From an uncultured Azospirillum sp. (GTDB lineage Bacteria; Pseudomonadota; Alphaproteobacteria; Azospirillales; Azospirillaceae): a stretch of DNA of 33,851 bases. Each line of letters begins with the position of its first letter. Positions within the stretch are counted from its first letter, which is position 1. The DNA is taken from assembly GCA_937960755.1 (NCBI GenBank), contig CALGOL010000473.1, positions 1 through 33,851 on the forward strand, written 5' to 3'. Shown in pieces: positions 17,680-24,979 of the stretch. The translations under genes were made by a program, and so were the position numbers. The notes under the pieces were generated by a model. The model made no database searches. It was given only the letters and a program-made list of their open reading frames with translations, and was not told the DNA's origin.

Positions 17680-17738
17680 TGATATCATAGGAGATATCAC
17701 TCGCCACGTCAAGCACATGACGTCGCATATGATGTCAT
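17680..17738. promoter_or_regulatory. Operator-like inverted repeats at the start of the PIN/antitoxin operon
   Basis: Perfect inverted repeat TGATATC-N6-GATATCA (17680-17699) abuts the toxin start. A second, imperfect one (ATGACGTC at 17718-17725 with GATGTCAT at 17731-17738, 7 of 8 matching) lies just upstream. The position fits autorepression by the ribbon-helix-helix protein. Confidence 0.6.
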
Positions 17739-17837
17739 TTGCGCCTGATCGCTCCTTAGATCGACGACCCAGCACAGCCGCTGGTAACCAAGCGGTTGAT
17801 GGCGCTACGGCACACCAGTATGCCAGTGGCGATGTTA

Positions 17838-17886
17838 ATGAACGACCCTAGCCAAAGCCAGCCTAGGCTTGGCTGGGGTCGTTCAT
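17838..17886. terminator. Long inverted repeat after the fic gene, possible terminator
   Basis: Arms of 18 bases (17838-17855 and 17869-17886) begin with ATGAACGACCC and match at 17 of 18 positions, with a 13-base loop. It sits 15 bases after the fic stop, on the side toward the toxin-antitoxin operon. No T tract follows on either strand, so it may be a transcript-stabilising hairpin or a remnant end of an element. Confidence 0.45.
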
Positions 17887-17901
17887 GTTATCTAGCACCG
17901 A

Positions 17902-19089
17902 CTACCCCCTCGGCGTCGCCGGCTCCGCCCCGAACGGTCGATTGACGATCGACAGCGCTTCGGCGGCGGCGAAGAGCCGATTGCGCTTGTAGCCCGTCCT
18001 CTCGATCAAAATTCCCGCCTCCTGCAACTGTTCAACCGCCGTATCGGCAGCCCGGTAGCTAACGCCAAGCGCTTCGGCCAGGCGCGCGACGGTGACGACC
18101 GGGTAATGAGGCAATAAATCCAGCGCGGTTCGGGCTGCCGAGCCGCCGCGAAACCGCCGGCGCTCAAGCCAGACATTCCGCAGGTCAGCCAACGCGCTGC
18201 GGGTCGCCATCAATTCATCCACCGTCGCCGTCACGGCGTCCGCCAGGTATCCGACCATCACATGCCATTCAAGGCGCTGCTGAGCGGCTTTCAGGGCGTC
18301 GCCATACGCCGTCTTGTGGGCCTCGATGTAGGGCGAAAGGTACAGCGGGGTATGGCCGTCCGCCGCCATCATCAGCGGCAGGAGAAGGCGACCGACACGA
18401 CCATTGCCGTCGCGAAACGGGTGAACCGCCTCAAAATGGGCGTGAGCGATCGCCATTCGGGTCAACAACCCCTGGGTCTGCTGTTGCAACCCCTCGTTCC
18501 GCATGTAGTCCAGAGAATGATTCAAACAAGCCGGCATGTCGGCCGGCGGCGGCGGATTGAATGTCGAATAGGCGATGTCGCCGGCGCCTATCCACACCAC
18601 CACTTGCCGGACTTCGCCCGGAACATCCTTGTACGCCCCGTCCCCTTTCATGACCGCCCGGTGGATCTCCTGCACCAGGTCGAGCGTGAAAACCTTCGGC
18701 CCGACCGCATGGGCGCGCGGCAGCAAGGCGTCAAGGGCCAGGGCATAATCGCGGACCTGCGCCGCCGCCGCCTTCGCATCGCCGTCTTCGGTTTCCTCGA
18801 CAGCCAACAGCTCGTCGAGAGTTGAATTCGTTCCTTCCATCTTACTGCTTGAAACCGCCTCGCGGCGGGTCAGCACCCGGCTCACCAAGTAAGGATCCCC
18901 AAGGTCGACAGCGAGCGCATCAACGCGAGCGAGCGCCCGGCCCGCCGCCTCAAGGCGCGCCAAGACCGTCTCCAGCCGCACGGCGCTCTCCGGCGGCGGC
19001 AAGGGCGCCACGCCGTAATGCGCATCGAACGGCGGCGGCAAACGGATAAGCCGCCCACGAACATCATGGTGAAGGTCTTCGCGGCGCAT
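17902..19089 (-). CDS. Fic-family AMP-transferase, class II with built-in inhibitory helix
   Basis: A 395-residue Fic protein. The catalytic loop HPFRDGNGR is complete at residues 223-231. The inhibitory motif (S/T)xxxE(G/N) is present as SSKMEG (Ser81-Gly86) before the Fic core, which defines class II: Glu85 would block ATP binding until released. The C-terminal third (about residues 310-395) is a winged-helix region (VTVARLAEALGVSYRAADTA, then VEQLQEAGILIERTGYKRNR), which fits the large Fic-DUF4172/wHTH architecture. It probably adds AMP to a cellular protein and may bind DNA. It stands alone; no antitoxin FicA-like gene is needed for class II. Confidence 0.92.
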   Translation of the reverse strand: MRREDLHHDVRGRLIRLPPPFDAHYGVAPLPPPESAVRLETVLARLEAAGRALARVDALAVDLGDPYLVSRVLTRREAVSSSKMEGTNSTLDELLAVEETEDGDAKAAAAQVRDYALALDALLPRAHAVGPKVFTLDLVQEIHRAVMKGDGAYKDVPGEVRQVVVWIGAGDIAYSTFNPPPPADMPACLNHSLDYMRNEGLQQQTQGLLTRMAIAHAHFEAVHPFRDGNGRVGRLLLPLMMAADGHTPLYLSPYIEAHKTAYGDALKAAQQRLEWHVMVGYLADAVTATVDELMATRSALADLRNVWLERRRFRGGSAARTALDLLPHYPVVTVARLAEALGVSYRAADTAVEQLQEAGILIERTGYKRNRLFAAAEALSIVNRPFGAEPATPRG

Positions 19090-19201
19090 AGGGGAGTCTA
19101 ACCTTCAACGTGAAGCCAAAACGCCCAGCCATATTAAATGTTAATTCTAAAAAATTCAATATGGTCGCACAGGAAGATGCATGCTGAAGCTTTTTCACCC
19201 A

Positions 19202-20134
19202 TCAAGAGGCGCCGCCAAACCATTGCCCCACGTCCAGCAGGAAGAGCCGGTAAAGCTCGTTCACGACGGCGCGAACCCGCGGACAGCTTCGTTGATCTTC
19301 GTGATGAACGACCCAGACGCCGGTTTCGACCTCGAAATCGAGACCGAGTTCCTCAAGATCCTCGCACCCCACTTGCTCGGCGACGCGAGGCGCATAGGTG
19401 GGGCAAAGCGCGATGCCGTAGCCGTGGCGAACCGCCTGCATCAGCCCATGGGCCGAATCCACGCGAATGGCCACGTTTAGCTTTCGCACCAGCGAATTCC
19501 ACGCCGCCAGAGCCGAATTTCGCTGGTAGCTGATCTGGTCGATAAACCGATGATCCGTCAAATCGTCGATCGACGCCGGCCGCCCATACTTTTCAATGTA
19601 GCGGCTAGTGGCGTAGAGCCGAAACGGCATCGTGCCCACCCGCCGGGCGACGTGACTGGGATCCGACGGCTGCGCCAGACGCAACGCCACATCGGCCTCG
19701 CGGCCCAACACCACCAAGCTATCCGAATTCAACAGCTCAAGCTCAAGCTCTGAATGCTGACGACAAAACCCCTCAAGCCTAGTCAACAGCCAAAACACGC
19801 CAAGCCCCTCCGTGGTCGAAATGCGAATGCGACCGGTAAGATCTCCCACACCAGACAGGCTCTGCCCAAGAGCCGCCAACAGGGCGACGATGCGCTCCAG
19901 TTGCTCCACCGCCTCTTTGCCGGCGGTAGTCAATTCAAGGGAGGGACCAACGCGAACAAGCAGCCGCGTGCCGATACGCCCTTCAAAATCTGTAATCCTT
20001 CTGCTAATGGTCGTCCTATCTATACATAATTCTCTTGCCGCAGCTGCATACGATTGCGTTCTAGCAATTACAAGAAAATATAAAAGATCATCAACAGAGC
20101 CAAATTGACGAATCACATCCGATATTGAAGCCAT
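19202..20134 (-). CDS. LysR-family transcriptional regulator
   Basis: A 310-residue LysR-type regulator. The N-terminal winged helix is clear: DDLLYFLVIARTQSYAAAAR, then ELCIDRTTISRRITDFEGRI and GTRLLVR. It is followed by the periplasmic-binding-like effector domain (GRIRISTTEGLGVFWLLTRL, later DVALRLAQPSDPSHVARRVG and HGYGIALCPTYAPRV). I chose ATG 20134 with GGAG nine bases upstream rather than 20209, because the latter would place the palindrome at 20174 inside the gene. It is divergent from the 20273 operon, the classical arrangement for a LysR regulator and its target. Confidence 0.88.
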   Translation of the reverse strand: MASISDVIRQFGSVDDLLYFLVIARTQSYAAAARELCIDRTTISRRITDFEGRIGTRLLVRVGPSLELTTAGKEAVEQLERIVALLAALGQSLSGVGDLTGRIRISTTEGLGVFWLLTRLEGFCRQHSELELELLNSDSLVVLGREADVALRLAQPSDPSHVARRVGTMPFRLYATSRYIEKYGRPASIDDLTDHRFIDQISYQRNSALAAWNSLVRKLNVAIRVDSAHGLMQAVRHGYGIALCPTYAPRVAEQVGCEDLEELGLDFEVETGVWVVHHEDQRSCPRVRAVVNELYRLFLLDVGQWFGGAS

Positions 20135-20173
20135 CGCTGAACGCTCCACCCAATTAGAATAACCTTTGATACG

Positions 20174-20243
20174 GTGCAATTTTGCACTGTCATAGAAACA
20201 TATTTCCACTCTTATGTATGAGTCAAAAAGACGGAAATTTCCG
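20174..20243. promoter_or_regulatory. Two palindromes between LysR gene and its divergent operon
   Basis: GTGCAATTTTGCAC (20174-20187) and CGGAAATTTCCG (20232-20243) are both perfect. LysR proteins bind T-N11-A palindromes in such intergenic regions. The first is a candidate recognition site; the second is near the expected promoter of the 20273 operon. Confidence 0.55.
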
Positions 20244-20272
20244 GCGCTCTAATCAATAAAGAGGTCGGAACA

Positions 20273-21520
20273 ATGTCATTGGCACAAACATGGCGCAGCA
20301 TAGGAAACTTCTCGCGCCTCTATACGAGAAGCAAAACGGCTCGAGTCGGGTGGGGGATCAGCTGCGTATCTTATCTGTCGTACGCCGCCGCCGCGGGGCA
20401 ATGGGATAATCCGGGATTGATAGCCGCCTCGACCCTGTTTGGCGTCGCCCTGCCCTTCTACGCCAAAGCGTCCAATCGCATCGAACAACTGGTCATGGAG
20501 GCCAGCGGGATGGTGACGCCCGGCCGGACTGCCCGTTTTCTAGCTCAATTCATATTTAATCTTGCACTTTTAGCCGGCCTGTCCGCCGCCGGCGTTTTCG
20601 GGGCCGCCGGTGGAAACCTTGAGACGCTGGGCGGCGTCGCAGGCTCGGCGGTCATCATCACCGCCGCATCGCAGGGCAGCCAGTTCATTGGCCTCGTCCT
20701 GGCGCGCCGGGGCCTGGGCGACCCCATGCGAAACGTGCTCATGGGCCTAGCGGCCAACATCGTCGCCAGCGCAATCGCCACCGCCGGCGCTCCGGCGATC
20801 GCGCAAGGCTACGCCATCGCATCGACGATCATCGGCATCTCCGCGCTGGGCTGGGGGTTCCTCTCGGACCTTCGCAGCCTATTCCCGACAACGGGAGGCG
20901 TCGGCGTCTATTTTGGAACTTTTAACCCGGCGCACCGCGGTCACTTGCGCTGCATCGCTGAAGCGTTTCGACGGCGCGGACTGGATCGGGTCTACATCCA
21001 CCCGACGATCGTGCCGGCCGGACACGCCAACGCCATCGCAAAAGGCGAATTGGCGGTCGAGACGCAAGCCGACGGCTTCACACGTTTACGCAGGACGGAT
21101 CGCGCCGACATTTTGCTGGATTATTTTCCGACCGGCGACCGGTTTCTGCCGCCGGAGATACGCCGTGATCTTCTGAAGCTTGCGCTCGCCGACAAGGAGG
21201 CGTGCCCAGTTTCCGACCACCAAGTGGAAGTCATATGGATGCCCGAGCTCTACACAGCGGGCGGTTTCCCGGCCGTCTTCCGTCATATCGCAAATCTTCA
21301 TCGGGACGCCCCCATTCACGTCATTCACGGCGCCGACGCCGGCGGAATGATGGTCCGCACCATGATGGACGAGTGCGGCTGGGTGTATCCGCTGGTGTGC
21401 CGGCGCACGGATGGCGTTTCCGCCACCAAGATCCGAGATGGCGCGCTCCATCTGACAACGGCGGGCGTAGCGGCCCGTCTGTTGGAAATGAACGCCGCAA
21501 CCGCCGCTCAAGGAGCCTGA
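20273..21520 (+). CDS. Membrane-anchored nucleotidyltransferase (NadD/cytidylyltransferase-like)
   Basis: A 415-residue two-part protein. Residues 1-205 contain about six hydrophobic segments (for example ISCVSYLSYAAAAG, FLAQFIFNLALLAGLSAAGV and STIIGISALGWGFL). From about 210 a HIGH-superfamily nucleotidyltransferase domain begins: GVYFGTFNPAHRGHLR with the HxGH signature as HRGH, and near the end VSATKIRDG, equivalent to the ISSTxIR motif. Such enzymes transfer a nucleotide from ATP or CTP to a phosphate-bearing small molecule (for example NMN). The catalytic motifs appear intact. The membrane fusion is unusual; I do not know the substrate. First gene of a three-gene operon, with AGGTCGG upstream of the start. 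Confidence 0.75.
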   Translation: MSLAQTWRSIGNFSRLYTRSKTARVGWGISCVSYLSYAAAAGQWDNPGLIAASTLFGVALPFYAKASNRIEQLVMEASGMVTPGRTARFLAQFIFNLALLAGLSAAGVFGAAGGNLETLGGVAGSAVIITAASQGSQFIGLVLARRGLGDPMRNVLMGLAANIVASAIATAGAPAIAQGYAIASTIIGISALGWGFLSDLRSLFPTTGGVGVYFGTFNPAHRGHLRCIAEAFRRRGLDRVYIHPTIVPAGHANAIAKGELAVETQADGFTRLRRTDRADILLDYFPTGDRFLPPEIRRDLLKLALADKEACPVSDHQVEVIWMPELYTAGGFPAVFRHIANLHRDAPIHVIHGADAGGMMVRTMMDECGWVYPLVCRRTDGVSATKIRDGALHLTTAGVAARLLEMNAATAAQGA

Positions 21521-21523
21521 CCA

Positions 21524-22165
21524 ATGCCTGACGGCCTCCTTGCGCCCGTTTGTCATGAGACCTCAGTGCCGGCGTCGCATCATGATTTCGCCGCTGACGT
21601 CGCCCGGACGCCGAACGACGTCACGGTCGCGTTGTGGATACGAGCGGCTGTCTTCGTCGGCGAAGAGGCTTGCCCGATAGCCGAAGAATTCGATGACAAC
21701 GACTTCGTGGCCACCCACATCCTGGGATTCGTCGGCGGTCAGCCTGCGGCGACGATGCGGATCCGGTGGTTCGCCGGTTTCGCCAAAATGGAACGGATGG
21801 CCGTTTTGAGACCCTTCCGCGGATCAAGGATCGCCCGGACAGTGATCCGAACGGCCATGACGCTTATCCAGCGCAAAGGCTACACTGTCGTTGTGGGCCA
21901 TGCCCAGAACGGTCGGGAAAAGTGGTGGAGCTTCGTTGGACGGGGATTCGGTTCAGGCTTCCAACCTTGCCCCGACACGCTCCGGTTCACGTTTTCCGGA
22001 CATAGCTTTACGGCAATGAAGTGCGTCCTGCCGCCAGCACCTGACGCGCTGCAGGCGACCTGCGACCCAATGATTCTCAATCGCCCGGAAGGGCTCTGGG
22101 ACCGGCCCGGCCCCTTGGAAAGAGGGAGGCTGAGCGGCGATGACCAAGCAGCGCACAAGGCTTGA
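21524..22165 (+). CDS. GNAT-family N-acetyltransferase
   Basis: A 213-residue protein three bases after the nucleotidyltransferase gene. The GNAT pattern is seen: IRAAVFVGEEACPIAEEFDD at the N-terminal helix, HILGFVGGQPAATMRIRWF for strands 2-3, KMERMAVLRPFRGSRIARTV with the acetyl-CoA pyrophosphate loop, and KGYTVVVGHAQNGREKWWSF for the late strand. The start is at about residue 30 of the frame by homology, so the first 30 residues may be an extension or the true start may be internal. It acylates an amine, here unknown. The next gene overlaps its end by 26 bases. Confidence 0.82.
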   Translation: MPDGLLAPVCHETSVPASHHDFAADVARTPNDVTVALWIRAAVFVGEEACPIAEEFDDNDFVATHILGFVGGQPAATMRIRWFAGFAKMERMAVLRPFRGSRIARTVIRTAMTLIQRKGYTVVVGHAQNGREKWWSFVGRGFGSGFQPCPDTLRFTFSGHSFTAMKCVLPPAPDALQATCDPMILNRPEGLWDRPGPLERGRLSGDDQAAHKA

Positions 22166-22493
22166 AGACTCCCCCCCCTCAACACGGCTTGCCGCCACAC
22201 TGGCGGCCGTAATTGAAGTCAACAGCGTTTCCGAGCGAGAGCCCAGAACTATAACGATCAGCGGTCGCCGCACCACTATGGCTTTGGATACGACGCAGTG
22301 GCGCGCCCTCGACGTGATCGCCCGTGAGGAAAACGCCACCGTACGGCAGATTATCGCCCGCTTTGCATCCGCCAGAGAAGGAAACGCCTGTCTCACCAAA
22401 GTTATACAACGCGCCATTCTGATATATTTCTCCGGTCGCGCAATCCTGCCGGAGGAAGGAACCCCCAGCTTGGCGGACCATCCACAAATTTAA
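22140..22493 (+). CDS. Ribbon-helix-helix domain protein (RHH_4-like)
   Basis: A 117-residue protein. The core RTITISGRRTTMALDTTQWR followed by ALDVIAREENATVRQIIARF matches the RHH_4 type of ribbon-helix-helix domain, common in alphaproteobacteria. It starts inside the end of the GNAT gene (26-base overlap) with GGGAGG ten bases upstream, so it belongs to the same operon. It may regulate the operon or a partner promoter; no ligand part is evident. Confidence 0.7.
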   Translation: MTKQRTRLEDSPPSTRLAATLAAVIEVNSVSEREPRTITISGRRTTMALDTTQWRALDVIAREENATVRQIIARFASAREGNACLTKVIQRAILIYFSGRAILPEEGTPSLADHPQI

Positions 22494-22946
22494 AGCGCAA
22501 GCGAATCAAATCAGATAAACGAACGCAAGCTAAGTTTTTCCGGCGCGGATCTTCAGAGCGAGAAGCTTACGTGACCCGCACCGGAAAACTCCTTTAAAAT
22601 CAATGCCGCAATAAGACGCACAGATGTGAATGGGGCTAAGAAGTCGCTCAAATTTATAACTGCGACAAAACGACCCATGATTTAAGCCGCAAGCGTCAAC
22701 GATTGCATTGTAACAATTTGATGTCTGCACTTAATACATTGATATTACATATAAATTCTCACGAAACATCTTTACAAAAGGAAACTTTTAGCTTAATTAT
22801 ATTAAAAGAACACAAAATCACACCAGTGTATGCGGAATAATATTACTCTTCGCCAAAGGGTAAGGTAGAGATATTTCAAGCTTTTCGCGACACAGCCATC
22901 ATTCTCAGCCGCATTAAAAATAGCTTTTGCGTCATAAATTCGGAGG
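22494..22946. other. AT-rich gene-free stretch
   Basis: No gene supported on either strand in these 453 bases. At 22533-22590 an imperfect long inverted repeat (AGTTTTTCCGG against CCGGAAAACT) may terminate the preceding operon. From 22680 on the base composition drops sharply in GC, marking the start of the flhDC island and probably its promoter. The minus-strand open frame at 22802-23203 is a shadow of flhD. Confidence 0.5.
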
Positions 22947-22982
22947 ATGTACATATATATAGATGCATTTTTGGGGCTTATT

Positions 22983-23273
22983 ATGTCATCGCAAAAAACT
23001 GATCTGTTAAGCATTGCAGGTGAAGTCCGTGCCCTAAACACGGCTTGGTTAAATCTTGCATCAAGAATGGCTAAATAGTCTCCAGCAGAATGTAAAATAA
23101 TACTTGGACTCAAGCAAGATGAAATTAAATATCTTGCGGAACTATCAAGCATTGATATTGCCACAAATAGTGTTGAAAGTGTTGTAACTTTCAAGCCGCG
23201 CATATCACTGAAAAAGTCGGCAAGTTGCGGACTAAATTCAATAGATTACGCTTCAATGATAAATAGAAATTAG
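22983..23273 (+). pseudogene. flhD: FlhD-like regulator gene interrupted by an amber codon
   Basis: The frame from ATG 22983 reads MSSQKTDLLSIAGEVRALNT then AWLNLASRMAK, meets TAG at 23076-23078, and continues as SPAECKIILGLKQDEIKYLA then ELSSIDIATNSVESVVTFKP to TAG at 23271. This aligns with FlhD: LN-x-(A/S)-(W/Y)-L-x-LA-x-R, then A-x4-LG-(L/I) and the LA-x-L helix. By that alignment the amber codon stands where enterobacterial FlhD has Gln, so one CAG to TAG change explains it. An in-frame ATG at 22947, directly after GGAGG, could extend the start by 12 residues. The next gene is FlhC-like, as in real flhDC operons. It is most likely a pseudogene; amber readthrough or a sequencing error are alternatives. 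Confidence 0.65.
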
Positions 23274-23319
23274 AATCAGACTCACAGAAAGGATTGACAT
23301 ATAGATTCGAGGTCAGAAA

Positions 23320-24045
23320 ATGGAAACAAAAAAGCAAAGAGTACATCAACACGCCATGATGTGCATGGCTGTGGACATGATTAAGCGCGGCTTTACGACA
23401 ACTATCGTAAATATTGAAACCGGAATTTCTCTTAATACAATTCGAGAATTGTTCTGGGAAATACATAACAGCAGGCCCACTAGCGGTCAATTACCGCAAT
23501 CAAGCCACTTGATGCGTTCAACCAATATGCAAAAACAAGTGTCATTATACCTCGCCCTTTACGAGAGTTTCGGCGGAAAGGGCGTTTATAAAAATATTGA
23601 TATCAGGTCTTTATTTTTGGCACACGATCATTATGCATTAGCCCGGACTGAAATAAAAGAATTCAGAAACTTAAAAGAAGCTGAAATCATCAAACCATCA
23701 GAGGGATGGGTGCTGGCCAGGGATTTACGATCAAAGGAATTCGAACTTTTGGACTGCTCCTGCGGCTGCCGTGTTGTCAAATATGATTACCCAATGATCC
23801 GACAATGCTGTCCGTTTTGTGAGTCGAGATACGACAGTTGGTTTACAGGTCGTAAATCCGTGATTGATCGCGAAGAAGCACGACTCAAGAGGAGCGGGCC
23901 GATAGATATCGCTCTTCACACATCAATTTCCGGAGATGAGGGAGTTCTTCTGGACAGTATTCCGGGCGTCGCTCACACCGAAGGTCACATCAGAGTGTTC
24001 GCAGGCGCCAGGATGGGTCGTGGAAAGAGACGCCGGTACGGCTAA
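23320..24045 (+). CDS. flhC: FlhC-like transcriptional activator
   Basis: A 241-residue protein 46 bases after the flhD-like gene. It matches FlhC: helix MCMAVDMIKRGFTTTIVNIE with TGISLNTIRELFWEIH and SGQLPQSS (compare TxLSxxRLxxLYxExxG and GxLPFS of FlhC). Near residues 147-170 lies the zinc site CSCGCR...CCPFC, equivalent to the four-Cys site of FlhC. In Beta- and Gammaproteobacteria FlhD4C2 switches on flagellar genes. The start ATG 23320 follows GAGG seven bases upstream. The C-terminus past about residue 215 is very basic and abuts an IS66 remnant, so it may be altered by insertion. Its low GC content contrasts with the flanks. Confidence 0.7.
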   Translation: METKKQRVHQHAMMCMAVDMIKRGFTTTIVNIETGISLNTIRELFWEIHNSRPTSGQLPQSSHLMRSTNMQKQVSLYLALYESFGGKGVYKNIDIRSLFLAHDHYALARTEIKEFRNLKEAEIIKPSEGWVLARDLRSKEFELLDCSCGCRVVKYDYPMIRQCCPFCESRYDSWFTGRKSVIDREEARLKRSGPIDIALHTSISGDEGVLLDSIPGVAHTEGHIRVFAGARMGRGKRRRYG

Positions 24046-24046
24046 A

Positions 24047-24526
24047 GCAGACTGCTCTGCGCAGCCCGCCGACGACCTGCCCGTGCTGCGGTTCGGGCAA
24101 GCTGAGCAAACTGGGCGAGACCGTCACCGAGACCCTGGAGGTGGCGCCGCGGCAGTGGAAGGTGATCCTCACGGTGCGGGAAAAATTCTCGTGCCGGCAA
24201 TGCGAAGCGATCCACCAGCCGCCCGCACCCTTCCATGTCATTCCGCGCGGTTTCGCCGGTCCCAGTCTGTTGGCGATGATCCTTTTTGAAAAGTTCGGAC
24301 AGCATCAGCCGTTTAATCGCCAGTCCGAACGTTTCGCCCGTGAGGGGATCGACCTCAGCCTGTCCACCCTGGCCGGCGACCCTGCAGCTGCTGCACGATC
24401 TGATCGAGGCCCAGGCATGGCTGGCCGACGTCCTCGCCAAAATCGCAGACACCCCGAAGAGCCGGCTCACTGAGTTGCTGCCGTGGAATTGGAAAGCCGC
24501 CCGCGAGATCAACACCGCTGCCTGAC
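24047..24526 (+). pseudogene. IS66-family transposase (tnpC) remnant, internally deleted
   Basis: From about 24048 one frame gives an IS66 TnpC zinc-finger and linker region: CPCCGSGKLSKLGETVTETL, then FSCRQCEAIHQPPAP, IPRGFAGPSLLAMILFEKFG and FAREGIDLSLSTLA. At about 24380 the frame shifts and the sequence jumps to the family's C-terminal end, HDLIEAQAWLADVLAKIADT then RLTELLPWNWK, with a stop at 24524-24526. The catalytic core between these is missing. I could not identify terminal inverted repeats or a target duplication. The remnant begins within two bases of the flhC stop. Confidence 0.85.
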
Positions 24527-24631
24527 CGCGGTGCACGGCGGATTGCGTACGAAGCCGCAAGCCAATCCATCTACCCCGCGGCCAGAATGACTCCGTCACC
24601 CAAATTCACGCATAGCTCAGCCATGGTCAAA

Positions 24632-24907
24632 TTAATCAGTGCTGATAGAGCCGGCGAGCAAGCTGAAAGCCGCACGGCGCGCCACAGCCTTTTCGTCGCG
24701 AACCGTCGATACCAGCGGCTTGTCAGCGACGGCGTCCCCCCCTCGCCTCGTCGAAAAGGCGAGCCCGATCGACGCAAGAAGCCTCAATCGCTCCGGACGA
24801 TCGCGCGCCGGCAAGGCCAAAAGATCCGTTAACAACTCAGCATGAGCCCGAGGAATCCGGGTGATGACCCTGATGTCTTCTGCAGACTGTTTTTTTTCGA
24901 CACTCAT
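24632..24907 (-). CDS. Small partition-partner protein (ParR/StbB-like position)
   Basis: A 91-residue protein. GAAGG stands five bases before ATG 24907. The sequence ITRIPRAHAELLTDLLALPA, then RDRPERLRLLASIGLAF, is an Arg/Leu-rich helical pattern that I associate with small proteins encoded next to parM/stbA-like genes on alphaproteobacterial plasmids. It lies 72 bases downstream of the actin-like gene on the same strand, the usual place for the DNA-binding adaptor of a ParM system. Homology to ParR itself is not visible, so the adaptor role is inferred from context. Confidence 0.6.
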   Translation of the reverse strand: MSVEKKQSAEDIRVITRIPRAHAELLTDLLALPARDRPERLRLLASIGLAFSTRRGGDAVADKPLVSTVRDEKAVARRAAFSLLAGSISTD

Positions 24908-24979
24908 TTGCACCTTCGTCTCAATCCGGTTTATCCCAGCGGCGCGAAGCGTTTAGACCGCCGGGACGCCCTTCCGCGT

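Noticed and set aside
22802..23203. 133-codon minus-strand frame
   Set aside because: It is antisense to the flhD-like gene, which has family similarity and a matching flhC next to it.
24587..24845. Plus-strand frames opposite the parM partner gene
   Set aside because: They are antisense to the 24632 gene, which has a good ribosome site and operon context.
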